Source of the DNA: Styela clava
Taxonomy: Eukaryota; Chordata; Ascidiacea; Stolidobranchia; Styelidae
Reading direction: 5' to 3'
Length of the DNA: 64,000 nt
Assembly (NCBI RefSeq): GCF_964204865.1
Contig: NC_135260.1
Coordinates: 7,812,001 to 7,876,000, forward strand
Positions 22,501-32,941 of the stretch are shown here, in pieces. Positions within the stretch are counted from its first letter, which is position 1. Every line of letters starts with the position of its first letter. The translations under genes and the position numbers were made by a program. The notes beneath the pieces were generated by a model that made no database searches, was not told where the DNA came from, and saw only the letters and a program-made list of their open reading frames with translations.

Positions 22501-25054
22501 TCAGGCTAGGTCTTATTTCCAAGCTAGGTTTTATTTTCGAAGAAACACGGAGCAATAGATAGATGACTGTTTAGCTCAACTATTATGAGTCATCAAAGTG
22601 TCAAAATAGATGAGCTCGTATTCAGACGATGTTTCCTTTTAGACTCACAAGTTACTCTAAATCATTCTATCAGCTGTTTCTCATGCTATACTTTTAAATC
22701 CTCCGGTGGCCTAAAACGTGCTGTCCGAAAGGTCAAGTTAGGAAGATATTGGCAAGGTAGCTGTTACTACAACAAGGCGTGAATTCATTTAACACTGTAA
22801 AGATGATCAGCTCAAAACGGGGGTACTTTGCTACTTTCTATAAATACCCGGCAATTGCTATTTTCCCAAAGAATCGTTCATCAAAATATTTAACAATTCT
22901 TATATATATTATATGTGCTTTCTTCGGTGACCGTACATTTGAACCCACGTACATTTGAACCCATGCGTATATCCACGGGTTCAATCCATATGCGGGTGCT
23001 AAAGCCCATGGGTTAGGGTGAGTATGGGTTTAACTATCCGTGAAACAAAAAAAAATCCATAGGTGCAATAGCATACAGGTGCAATTGTCATGGGTTCAAA
23101 TGTACGTGGGTTCAAATGTAATGGAACCGCTTTCTTCTTATGCTTTTCAGAATTACTGGATCCTGGGATATGCTTGAACATTTTGCAATGCAAATAAATC
23201 CAAACTACACAATAGTTAAGAAATTTGGATATTACTCAGCACACAGCGTTTGTCTCCCTCGTTTGCTTCCGGACCCCAAAACAAACAAATCATGGGGTTA
23301 TTCGCTCATATTTATGTTGATAAATTTCTCCTCTTTCTTCGTTATTTTCATTAGTTACGTCATAATATACAGGTAAACAGATTTATGTCTACTTTAAGTT
23401 CAATGGTTCCCAATCTTTTTTCAAGCGACCCAAATTGTTAAAAAAATGATTTTTGTAAAATTACGCCACCGAAGGATTTGTTTAAATAATAGGCGGCATG
23501 TAGTGCTTGTATGGTCGCAAAATTTAATTATTAATACAAAACTATCGATTTTACATGCTATTTATTTTACCAGAAATTACTTCAAGTTGCTTGTTTGCTC
23601 TCAACGAGTTTGAATCCGTAGCGTGGCTTTACTTGAGCAAAATAAATCCTTCCAACGTTTTCACACTGTCATATTTTCCACATATACAATTGACCAACAC
23701 TTCAATACCAAATGAAAACCAAATAAAAAAAATTTAATATAAATTTAAATTAATAAATGAAAGTTTTAGAAAAACAAGTGACCCAGGGGAATTTTGAGGC
23801 GACTCAGTTTTGTGTCGCGACCCATAGGTTGGCAAACAATGTTCTAGTTTTGCTAGTTTAGGACGAGACAACCATTTTGGTCTGAAATAGTTGACTGCCT
23901 AAGTCAATATGTTCCAGAATATTGATCTGCGTTTTTATCTTGCCTACCGCTAATTAATAACACAATAACGTCGGAATATAATTGATAAAATATTTCTAAA
24001 GCAAATGTAAAATTTATATTTAAAGATTATTGTGTTTTAAGGAAATCTGTAAAAACCAACCGAGCGGTGGAATCAACTAGTTCAGGCAGATCTAAGGCTT
24101 TGCAAAAAAAAATCAGCTTCATCTTGTTAACGGACTTTTGCTGCTGGATGCCAGTTTGCATTATGGGAATTTTACAAGTGATCGGTAGGTGGAAAGGCTA
24201 TATCGGCGATTGGCTTGTGCTTTATACGCAGTAAACTATAGTTTATAAAGCAATAATGAGCAAATGTTCCCGAAAGCACGGTTCAAGTTGTATTCCATGT
24301 AGGTTGAAATAAATATTCCACTTGGTTTACTTGTGAGGTAAGTAGCCAAGTACCTCACACTTTGATAATAAGCAAATATTTCCACCTCCTTTCTGCAAGA
24401 TATCTCATATATAATAAATAAATACTCTGTTCAAATATAGAAAGTTTCCCATTCTACCAAATTAATGTATTTTTATACGCATAACTAATTCTTTAAAACC
24501 TTCTATCATTTCACAATTACTCAGCAGATTTGTATTCATAGTCTTCTATGCACCGAAATTGTCTTATTATCAACTATCTCGACTACCTTGCATATTTTCG
24601 TATATATATACAATCCATTTGACAGGTATGTTTATCGATTTTTTAAATATTCATATAGGCATTGATATATCACTGGATGGCTACCTTGCAATTTCTCTTA
24701 TATTGATCCCCATCAACAGTGCATTTAATCCAGTAATCTACTATTTGGAGCCTACAGTTGTATGGAAGAAATTGAGTTCATTCTGTAGGCGCCGGGCGAA
24801 AGGTAAAGTGTATCTTAGAATTGATTGCGTCTTTTATTGAAAACGTGCTATATATATATGTATCTTTTTATTAATTATGCTTTTTTCTAATAAGTTTAAA
24901 AAATCAACTGATAATCACAAGTTTAGTGTTAGATGAAATCGACCAAATGGAAGCTCATGAAGGATCAGGAACTCGAAAGAGTGAAATCGGCGTGGGAATT
25001 CAACAATCATCAACCACAGGAATACGGAAGCAAGATGGCATGGCGAATATGTGA
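10528..25054 (+). CDS. LDLa-rich, LRR-less LGR/RXFP-like G-protein-coupled receptor
   Basis: Model of 21 exons, 839 aa, in frame throughout: 10528-10615, 11820-11922, 12711-12853, 13811-13855, 13929-14090, 14150-14237, 14309-14370, 15608-15664, 16311-16413, 16876-17058, 17734-17797, 18461-18556, 19100-19235, 19650-19792, 20182-20363, 20969-21100, 21725-21826, 23151-23372, 24042-24184, 24659-24802, 24933-25054. It encodes a signal peptide, then about eight LDL-receptor class A modules to about residue 415 (DGVKDC..DGSDE, DCPDASDEC, CDDDSDEMYC), then 7TM from about 436. Class A/LGR cues: GNILVII in TM1, NLSISDLLVG in TM2, SESSVFTLILL in TM3, YSAHSVCLPRLLPDP before TM5, LLTDFCCWMPV in TM6, NPVIYY at 775-780. 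The TM3 end reads SSFRARS, with no E/DR(Y/W). The tail is short. Family knowledge: RXFP receptors have one LDLa plus LRRs; here no LRR exon is seen. The last exon is the least certain. Ligand unknown. Confidence 0.85.
10745..10961 (-). mobile_element. MITE family A copy in intron 1
   Basis: Ends GGCGCTCCAGACGTGTGTGT and ACACACTACGGGAGTGCC, with the family body in minus orientation. It is shared with the left arm (4415-4620). Confidence 0.85.
12016..12400. mobile_element. Short inverted-repeat element in intron 2
   Basis: Starts near GAGCTGGGTATTTCGAATCG and ends near AAAATGCCCAGCC, imperfect inverted ends with AT-rich internal sequence. Mirror of 2914-3297. Class not determined. Confidence 0.45.
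13165..13445 (-). repeat. tRNA-derived SINE head (right arm)
   Basis: Complement of the B-box appears as GGATTCGAACC near 13333. The flanking body matches 1885-2155 in mirror orientation. Lies in intron 3 of the receptor. Confidence 0.65.
13570..13735 (+). repeat. SINE tail fragment (right arm)
   Basis: Plus-oriented SINE body: AATGCATCTGAAAACAAATA, CATGGACTGGTAACTGGAC, GTGGTTCGCCATGATATG, ending in AAATCCTACCCTATCC. Mirror of 1606-1760. Confidence 0.7.
14750..14841. mobile_element. hAT terminal fragment next to palindrome edge
   Basis: GCGGGCCGCACA repeats and the end TGCGACC/GTTGCACACCCCTG are typical of one terminus of a nonautonomous hAT element. The partner terminus is not evident. It starts within about 10 bases of the right palindrome boundary. 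Confidence 0.5.
15070..15340. mobile_element. hAT-like nonautonomous fragment in intron 7
   Basis: Begins near CTGGGGTGGGCAAGGTTTTT and ends around GGCCGAGTTTGGCCCGCGGG, the ends commonly seen in hAT MITEs. Target-site duplication not resolved. Confidence 0.4.
16520..16731 (+). mobile_element. MITE family A copy in intron 9
   Basis: Starts GGTACTCCCGTTTTGTGTGT, contains the family body and ends TACACACACTTCTGGAGCGCC. Lies between receptor exons 9 and 10. Confidence 0.85.
17336..17528 (+). mobile_element. MITE family A copy in intron 10
   Basis: Starts GGTACTCCCGTAGTGTGTGT, carries the CTGCCCATAGGTTTCTGTCC body and ends CTTCTGGAGCGCC. Confidence 0.85.
18272..18428 (+). mobile_element. Internally deleted MITE family A copy in intron 11
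   Basis: Starts GGTACTCC, lacks about 50 bases of the family interior and ends CACATACTTCTGGAGCGTC. Its right end lies 32 bases before the exon 12 acceptor. Confidence 0.8.
18841..19076. mobile_element. Long-terminal-repeat variant of MITE family A in intron 12
   Basis: Both ends start GGTACTCCCGAA.TATGTGAAC and run through AAGATGGCGGACAACGGAAC to TATGTGTACCAGGTTA. This gives inverted repeats of about 70 bases, much longer than in other copies. The right end stops about 23 bases before the acceptor of exon 13. Confidence 0.85.
19870..20155 (+). repeat. tRNA-derived SINE filling intron 14
   Basis: Nearly full-length plus-strand SINE: AGCGTTAGGAGTACGCTTGC (A-box region), GCACCTCGGATTACCCTGTG, eroded B-box, CCACCATCGAGTCCATGCAT, then ATGATTAAGTCGTCATATCG and a short AAATTCTATC tail. 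It occupies most of the 389-base intron between exons 14 and 15. Confidence 0.8.
20389..20604 (-). mobile_element. MITE family A copy in intron 15
   Basis: Starts GGCGCTCAAGAAGTGTGCGT and ends ACACACACTACGGGAGTACC, with the body in minus orientation. It starts 25 bases after the exon 15 donor. Confidence 0.85.
21230..21375 (+). repeat. SINE tail fragment with TA microsatellite, intron 16
   Basis: Body segment AATCCCATACCCGATATGAA through TTATCGGCTTTCCTCTTTCT, then an AT dinucleotide run and the tail GTAAATCCTATCCTATC. Confidence 0.75.
21980..22557. mobile_element. DNA transposon remnant with GTTTCCCC/AATAAGAC ends, intron 17
   Basis: Left end CCGCGTTTCCCCAAAAATAA with AAGAC, right end AAGCTAGGTTTTATTTTCG..GAAACACGG, imperfect inverted ends. 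Minus-strand coding traces near 22320-22205 end in DLRDFPMDDDMVIFE then a stop, resembling a transposase C-terminus. Elements with these ends are widespread in animals; assignment to the pogo/Tc1-mariner group is from memory and uncertain. Confidence 0.5.
22926..23128. mobile_element. 203-bp MITE family B with 9-bp target duplication, at exon 18 acceptor
   Basis: Inverted ends of about 40 bases (GGTGACCGTACATTTGAACC and, complemented, GGTTCCATTACATTTGAACC). Flanked by a perfect 9-base duplication GCTTTCTTC (22917-22925 and 23129-23137). A 9-base duplication is typical of Mutator-like elements. The right duplicate is part of the polypyrimidine tract of exon 18, whose first base is 23151. Confidence 0.9.
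23401..23841. mobile_element. Nonautonomous hAT-like element, intron 18
   Basis: Left end CAATGGTTCCCAATCTTTTT, right end complement CATTGTTTGCCAACCTATGG, both followed by GCGACCC-type sequence typical of hAT MITEs. Flanks TTTAAGTT and TTCTAGTT match at 6 of 8 positions, an eroded 8-base target duplication. Starts 28 bases after the exon 18 donor. Confidence 0.6.
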
Positions 25055-26348
25055 CGGTGATATAGTGGAACTGTCCCACGAGAATGCCGCAAACCAGTTG
25101 CAACAAAAGAGAATACATATTCACTTTTGATATGAATTTTTTTTCCACCTTGATACAAAAAAGACGTAGGAAATATGTTGATAAAATTGCACAACTTCAC
25201 AGGCATTGTTTTAATCATTTCTTGGTTGATACGGATTTAAATTTGATTTGTAAGCTATGCTTTTGTTTGAGTACATATATAAATGTCAAAACACCAATGC
25301 AAATAATGTAGCATTGTCATTTAAAAACTTTATATCATATTATTAAATAAATTTTTACTCGAAATAACTTGATATTAGAAATTATCGGCGGATGGTAAAG
25401 TTTACGGCTTTTTTTGTATAAACATCTCATGAAATAAATATTCGGGTATTAACGTAATTACATTCGTGCATTAATATTAATAATCTAAACTATTTGTTTG
25501 GATTCTAAATTTGATTGTGTAATAATTTCAATATAGCTTCCATGCATATAATTCGCAGCTAGTTGGTAAAATTTGATTCACGATGGTTTTTTTTCATATA
25601 TACCTATTTTTTGACATTTGTAGATATTAGTTGATGCGTCTCAAAAATAATAAAGACATTTCTCTTGGAAAGTTTATACCTTTTTTACAAGAACAATTTA
25701 TTCTTGTGCGATCCAAATTAGATGTAGATAAGCGTAAAAAAACGTTTACACGATGTTTTTGTAATATTCGACGTTTGATCACGTTCATTGCTAGTAACGT
25801 CATTGGAGCTTTTAATCATCTATTTGGTGTCTTTAAACATTAAGTTATTAACTATAGTTTACTTTTTCATTCACACCTTGCAAGCATATTTAGCATTAAT
25901 AAAAAGCACAAAAGACACTTTGTATTTTCTTTCGAAAATGATGTCAAAATCGTACTTTAAACTAGCTTTGGTGCAACCACCGACTACACATTCCCTAGGC
26001 ATTTCGAGAGACTTTATACTGGAATAGATAAAATTCCAGTTTTATATCAGCTTAAGATCAAGCTTATTTCAAAACCACAATTTTTCAATTCCTCAGTACT
26101 GTAGTTTGCAATAGCCAGGGATGACAATCCTTGCCCCCACTACTCGAGAATGTGAAATTAGCAACCATGAGGTAGCGTGAGAACGAGCAGACCATGCTAA
26201 GCCAGAAGGACAATCTTTTTGTTTCGTCTTAGCTGTTCACAAATCAGGTTAAAGAGTTGAATATTTTGAGCAGACGTTTTAACAGAATTTACCCCTTTTG
26301 ATAAATCGGTTTAAGCGCAATAACCTCCACGATGGGATCCCTCCAGGC
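25055..26348. other. Receptor 3' flank
   Basis: Contains the probable 3' UTR, with AATAAA at 25346-25351. AT-rich beyond that. Short open frames at 25631-26027 lack family resemblance or splice context, and I call no gene here. Confidence 0.5.
25346..25351 (+). terminator. Candidate polyadenylation signal of the LDLa receptor
   Basis: AATAAA about 290 bases after the proposed stop codon at 25052-25054. A second AATAAA-containing site occurs near 25434. Confidence 0.45.
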
Positions 26349-29300
26349 CAGTGGTTCTTAGACTGGGGGGCGCGAGGGGTCACAAGATGGAATCGGAAAT
26401 TTTCATGCAACAGCTTCTGAAACGGTTTTCGCGTTCGTTAAAAATGCCTTTTCCACAGTATAATAAATTTTTCTGTCTCGTAATATTCAATCTATGACAC
26501 ATACGAGAATGCAAAATGTTTCTATTTTAATTCATTTGTGTTCAAGGCAAGGTAACTCGCGTTTGCGGCAACTCACAACAAAATAAACTCATTACCGATC
26601 TAAAATACCACAATAATACGCGGACATAATAATGTGAGATCAACTGCCCGATTATTTTTAGTTTTGATATATATTGCGTTCAAGCGATTCCTTATGGTCG
26701 TTAGAAAGATCTGGTATAATATCCCAGGAAGTATATTAAATTTAGTATAATCTGTAATTGTTGTGTATTTTTAATTAATACACAGTAAATAATTTTTGCA
26801 TTGCTCAATAGGGATGAGATGAATAATTGATTGTAATTTCACGTGTCTTATGTAAACATTTAAGCAGAAAATACATTGAAGCGCAAAAAGCATACGTTCA
26901 TTGCGTGTTTAGTTTTACCTAAAACTTAGTTTGATTTTACCAGTAATTGCAAACTGAGCGGAAAAGGAGAATGTATAATGAAGTCGATGACCACTATTTG
27001 AGTATGGCTTTATGCATACGACATTGAATGGCGAAGTTGTACTCCGATGCGTTTTATGCAGGGGAGGATTAAGCTCCTTCAGTGCCCTAAGCACTAAAGA
27101 CTTTGGTACCCTCTCATGTGTAATTCAATTATAAAAACAATAAACCACATAGTTGTTAGTTTGGATTTCTGCCCATTGACAAATCACCCTTGCCTACTAT
27201 GTCTCTTTAACTAATATCCCGAAATGAAACAAATAGATTTCTCCCAAAGTGATTTAATCCAGATATCAGTAAGACAAAGTGACCTGACAAACAATAAAGA
27301 TAAATATGAAAATGAGTGCAGGCAACAAGGCACAATACAAAGCAAGAATATACCAATTCACTTACATTTAAATGAGGCTTTGTCAGAACAGATTATCCTA
27401 ATGTAAGAAACTCAAGAAATAGATTATTCATACCCAATGACTATAGCACCATTAATAAGCTATTGAGAACAGATCTAAAGACAGACTAAAGCTCTAGACA
27501 GTTAACCATAAAAGGAAGTAATCAAGCAATCAGCCAACAATCGCGATGCAGTGAACCATACGTAAACACACCAATAGTAAGTAGTACCAAGATAAATCAG
27601 TCAAATGTTCAAACCAAGTGTATTATCCATTAAAAATAATCACAACCAACAGTAAATAAAACAACTTTTAAAACATTTTTAGGTTTTTTAACTGTTATAT
27701 ATAGACGATATATCGTCACGCTAATAACCGAATTGCGTAAGTCATTTTTGGCGATTTAGATTTTTTTTTATAAAATAGGTATTTATGTAATGCTGCGCAC
27801 CTGTCTGTTAATTCAGATTTTTATTTTAAGAATTCCGAAACCCATAAAATTGGAGATTTAGTATGACATGCACATTTGTGCAATTGTTCGTCATAAGGAA
27901 TTATCATTGTTACCGCAGGACTATTGTGACGTCACAAAGACAAAATAACCTCGGCGAAGTATTTTCGAGTTTTCGCATCTCGGATTCTAGCCTAGCGCGT
28001 ATTAATTTGAATTTATACTACAGTATAGGAAGACGTGCACTTGTGATATTCACTGTCCGAGTCCAATTCACCTTGGTTGGCTTTTATATTGGGTGCATTG
28101 CTGTTTTATTCTTTATATTTAATCTTAGTCTTATTTCGGTGGGTGTGCAGAACGTGTTATATTGATGGAATATATATTTTTAAACATAAAAAATAATGTA
28201 ATTGAAACTGATTAGCTATTTTGGAGATTAGACATTGTAGATACTGAGAATAACATTCGTTTTTCGAATGTTTAGTTTTCAGGACTGGTGCATATAGTAA
28301 ATTTGCAAAATTGCGTATGTCTCCAAGTCATAGACACATTTCTGCCTAAGTCACAGTGCGCCATTATGACGTCACTTAACTGCGTCATACAAATTAACTT
28401 AAATCCGGCTACGATCAAAAAATTGAACCATGGCAAATTATTGACTCTCAATGGCATAACAATATCCTTAGGAAGTTTTTTACGTTTTTCTCAAAACTGC
28501 CAAAAATGACTTACGCAATTCGGTTATTAGCGTGACGATATATATATCGGCAAACACGCATCTTCTTTTAAAGAAGATATATAAAGCATTCAGTTATTTT
28601 AAAGTTAATTCCCGAGAATTACCGTTGGATTTTGCGCATCTCGCGTTTAATGTCGCTTCAAATTATATTCTTTTGTGACAGATATTACTTGAAATCAAAC
28701 TAGACACTGTGTGATGGGCGAGGAAATACGTTTCCGCCGTGTTTTTCCTTATGTCACCTCCTTGCGACACTCATTTTATTACGAATTGTTATATTGAGTT
28801 GTTTAAAAATTTGCAGCGTGAGCAAGCTTAGTGCCATACTGCCATCATCAAATACCAACCAAGTCCGTCCAAGTTGGTATTTCGGGACCTATCTAAAAAA
28901 AACTGGATTGCGCGGCGTTAAGTCGGCTCTGCGTTTTGTCACTACTACAGTCACATGGCCGAAGCTTAAAAACAGAGGAGTGTTTTTACTAAAATAAAGG
29001 CACAAAGCGTTAGAAAACGCGTTTGAATCTTGGGATCCCAACCCTAGTTGGAATAGCTAAAAAAACTCAAAAGCGTTCCTCCATTAGATACAAATATACG
29101 CTAAAATTGTTTGGGGAGCCGCACGGAATGTATCAGCATGACAGGGTTTGGACCACCCTGGTCAACCTTATCAAAAAACTACCAACTTCACTGACCACTA
29201 GATCGTTGAAATGCGACCGCCACATAGTCTAAATATAAAGAAAAAACAACAACAATTTAAGAAAATGACTCATAGGCCCATTTCGTGTCCAAAAAACCTG

Positions 29301-29402
29301 CTCATCACAAAAGAATTTTTTCAAAGCAAGAAGGGAGGGGAGGAGCAAAGTTTGTAAAAATTGTCAAAGGGGGGCGCGGCTCAAAACGTTTAAGAATCAC
29401 TG
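26349..29402. mobile_element. ~3.05-kb nonautonomous hAT element
   Basis: Ends CAGTGGTTCTTAGACTGGGG and, complemented, CAGTGATTCTTAAACGTTTT, both followed by GGCGCG-type sequence. Flanks CTCCAGGC (26341-26348) and CTCTAGGC (29403-29410) match at 7 of 8, the expected hAT 8-base duplication. No transposase frame survives. It contains a nested inverted-repeat element (27706-28549) and another hAT terminus reading TTTGGACCACCCTG near 29147. Confidence 0.8.
27706..28549. mobile_element. Nested ~844-bp inverted-repeat element inside the hAT
   Basis: About 45 bases at each end are inverted copies: left CGTCACGCTAATAACCGAAT then TGCGTAAGTCATTTTTGGC; right is the complement. Ends sit in TATA-rich sequence, so the exact target duplication cannot be read. 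No coding capacity is recognised. Confidence 0.7.
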
Positions 29403-29937
29403 CTCTAGGCTAAGGGTGAATATGTGCATCGCATCTGCACATTCTATGGCGCCACATATGCGAGGAAAAATACGTCAACCCCATCTCAACCAAGAACTCC
29501 CTTTGGTGGCATAAAGAACAGAATGTACTCGCTTACCACCTGAAAGGCCTTCGCGTACCACTGGTTGGGAACTTGTATAGGATTGATACCTTTGATCAGT
29601 TATATGTTTTTGACTTGCTTCAAGAATTATGAATCTACCAAATGTTGTTTGCAGTTGTAATTAAGTTCATTATTGTAGCTGAGATTTAAGCAATCTTTCA
29701 ACATTGAGTTTCGACTTCATTTGGACTGTTAAATATTGTAGATGTGCGGGTGGATTTTTGCAAATTTCAACTCAGAATACAATAGTATGGGGCAAAAGGC
29801 TACTCGGTAAACTAGAAGTTGAAAATTTGTATCCTGAATCTCCAATAGTACCGGTAACTGGTGCGGTTTAGCAGCGAGATATCATAATATTGAAAGGATA
29901 GGCAGGCGTGGGTCAGGAGATGGTCATGCTCGAGAAA

Positions 29938-30110
29938 TGAAAACAGTGTTACCGAAAATGAATGTCCGAGCAACGATTTCCGTGTTTATTTCCGCAACAA
30001 ATACAAGTCAGCAATAGATCATCAATGACGTAACAATTGGATTTGATGGCGTTGCTCGGACAGATAAACACTACTCTTTTTGCCTTTCGGTAGTGCTGCG
30101 TGTTAGTCGT
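29938..30110. mobile_element. Short MITE with TACCGAAA ends
   Basis: CAGTGTTACCGAAAATGAAT..TGTCCGAGCAACG at the left is complementary, imperfectly, to the right end CGTTGCTCGGACA..TTTCGGTAGTGCTG. About 170 bases. No matching flanks found. Confidence 0.55.
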
Positions 30111-30416
30111 CCGTTTTTAGTTGTGATTCCAAACAATAGCTGTAAAACGAATAACGAATGGTCATTATGTCTTCCGAGGATCTTCAGTTTAGTTACAATA
30201 TTTCAAATATTGATACCGCAAACGCTTCGATAGACGAGCCTCAAATGAGCTATCCGTGCCCATAATCAATACGTTGTTTATTGTTTTGAATGAAAATGAT
30301 AGAATGTATGTAAGCGTCAACTCTCTAAAACACTGTCAAAATCAACGTTGAAAATTTTGCGATGATAAGATATAAGAAGAATTTTTTAGAGGCCAAGGTC
30401 GGGAAAACGTTCATTA

Positions 30417-31829
30417 CAGTAGAAACCCTACCTACAAAAGGCTCTCGATACGAAAAATTCAATTTACGAAAATTATTTTCGCAAAAATATTGCTTCACCT
30501 ACTTAAGATTTTCCTCGATACAAAAGGCAAAAACTTGCCCAAATCGAATTTAATATTCAAATATTGCGACCTTCGAATTACAGCCGACGTTAAAGGAATT
30601 CAAAAAGGGCCTACATGAAGTGTTTATAACACGTAGTTGATGTTTTTGATTGAAAATATTTTACAAATACTGTAGTATATTTAATTTTGTCGAGATAGTT
30701 TGTGCGTCCTCGGCAATAAATCTAAAAGCAAATTGTGTCGTAGGCCTAATTAATTATTTTCATCCTCAGTTTCGATACTGACCGTACCCAACGAGAATTT
30801 TTTTCATTTTAATGCAATTTAGTTTACTTTAGAGCGTATATAAAATAGCTCTTAAATATTATTTAGTATCTATCGCGGATTTTATCGTTATCCTGAAGCA
30901 GTTGATGACAATATCGTCCAGTTAAAGTTGGCGGTAATTAATGAGCAAAAATAAAATCGTAGCAGCCGACATGAAATATTTAAATCAGCGCCGACTCGAA
31001 ATTTTACGGTCTTAATTCTCCATCATTGGCGGATGGAAATTTGCGATTCAGATTCACTCATTTTATTATGACGACGGTAAGCAGAGGTACACAAACATAC
31101 CGTTTGTAATTTTTACACGTTATTTCTCTTTTCTTTCTTCTTTCCTTGTGTACGTTTTCTATTTATTATGCAGTGATTCAATTCTAACATGTAGCTATTC
31201 GTTACGAGTTTTACCCATTATGTTCGAGTTTTGTATGGGCTTGAAACGGATTAGGTCATTTACCAGTAAAATGCGTCTCTACTTGCGGAATTTTCTAACA
31301 ACGAAGGCTCTCCCGGAATGAATCAATTTCGTAGAGTTTCTATTGTATTGTAAAACGGTAAATTTTTACTGAAATAACGCATCTCATACGGATATTCGGC
31401 AAAATGGAACATGTGATCATTTCGTCTACTACGAAGATACGAAACGCGCTCCTGTCCTAAATTTGCAATGCAAGGCTAATACCAATTTACGGTCGATTCA
31501 CGTATGGTTTACTAAAAAAAATCAATTTCGCGAAATAAATCGATTTCAGAGAATTACGGTATGTTTCAAATCCATCAAACAAAGCTTTCTGTGACATTTA
31601 ATATCGACGAGGACGTAATTTTCGATGAGGACGAAATTCTCACTTTGCACTTTCTCGCTTCGCCAATGGTGCACCAATGCGCCGAAAGTTTGCACGAGGG
31701 ACGAAAGTGCGAAGTATGAAAAGTTGGAGCTCTGTTCTAATATCAGGAGCTCAAAGAAAGCGATGGAATCTTGAGTAAAAACATCGTTAGTTTCGCGTCA
31801 AAATGCCAATCACAGAAAAGGGCCCACTG
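30417..31829. mobile_element. Possible pogo/Tc1-like relic
   Basis: Left TA-CAGTAGAAACCCTACC and right GGGCCCACTG-TA give weakly matching inverted ends with TA on both sides. No transposase trace found. Low confidence; it could be coincidental. Confidence 0.25.
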
Positions 31830-32477
31830 TAGAGTACCAGTAACGTGCTAGCATTTAATATTTGAAAATCATTCCTACATTTAGAATATCGAATATTTAA
31901 CAGCATAAATTTGTATAATTTATATCTATTTTAGTGTTTGGTATATACTGTCAGTTTTATAAAATTACAAATATTCAGAGTTCCTTAAACCGAAAACTGA
32001 TTGAATTTGAGTTTTCAATTATTTTATTATCACACTACTTGATCATATCTCAATATCTACCGGTATATTCGGACCTTGTATCTATTCCACTTAATAAATT
32101 GGATTGCTTTGTTGTAGCACAGTGCCCTAAACTGCTCAAGTTAATAAAGTCTCTCAATAGAATCATATTTAGGGACGAAGTTTACTTGGACAAAAATTTA
32201 CGGGCAGGAGTCAAAGGTAACAACAAATTATGCATATATTGGTACTTCTTATAGCCCGTGTGCAGCTACTGCTACTGCTTAATCTACGGATTTGCATCTG
32301 TTTGAAACTATTAACTGTGTAAAATGGTGGGTTTCATGTTTTTGCTGGCGAATTTCGTAAAATCAAGTACCAAAAATCGCTTCACTCTTGAGTGATATTT
32401 CCATCCGGAGTTATTCGATTTGACGCCATTATGGGGCTCAATTGCTTACGTTGCCATATTCGTGTTTCCCAATATGC
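31830..32477. other. Gene-free AT-rich stretch
   Basis: I see no splice-supported exon, RNA gene or repeat end here. A 106-codon open frame at 31934-32254 has no recognisable composition or motif. Confidence 0.4.
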
Positions 32478-32941
32478 CAGTGGTTCTCGAACTTTTTATG
32501 CTCGCGGCGCACTGAGCAAATAAAAAAATCTTGCGGCACACTTTGAAAAAATAAAGCTAGCCCTAGACAAATTATTCTGCAAATGTTAATGCGATGTAAG
32601 TGGCTGTTTTGAGAAACTATTGAAAACAAGGTTCCGTCGCTCCCTTTTTTGCTTTTAATTTTAGTCAGTCAAAACAGAAAATACGTGTTTACAGTGCCAT
32701 GAAGATGCGAATGGCTATAATATTTTGATAGCTTTTGCACCGACGATTGAATATAATTTATAAGCGGATAGCCAAAACTCTTCCAAACTTACTTTCCTGT
32801 TGCCAACTGAAAGCGCAAGTCAACTTGGTGGAAGATGGACGTCCTGTTTACAAAAACCTTATGATATCACAATACTATTATGTCGGCACCTTCCTCCTTA
32901 CTACAACGACGAGGCAAATTCAGTAATATTATCATTTATAT

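Noticed and set aside
24933-25130. 65-codon frame starting MKSTKWKLMKD as a separate small gene or tail
   Set aside because: It is out of phase with the receptor. The +1-phase reading joined to exon 20 gives a plausible Ser/Thr-containing tail ending at 25054.
27224-28165. Short open frames in the 26.3-29.4 kb hAT
   Set aside because: No transposase or other family pattern, and they cross the nested inverted-repeat end.
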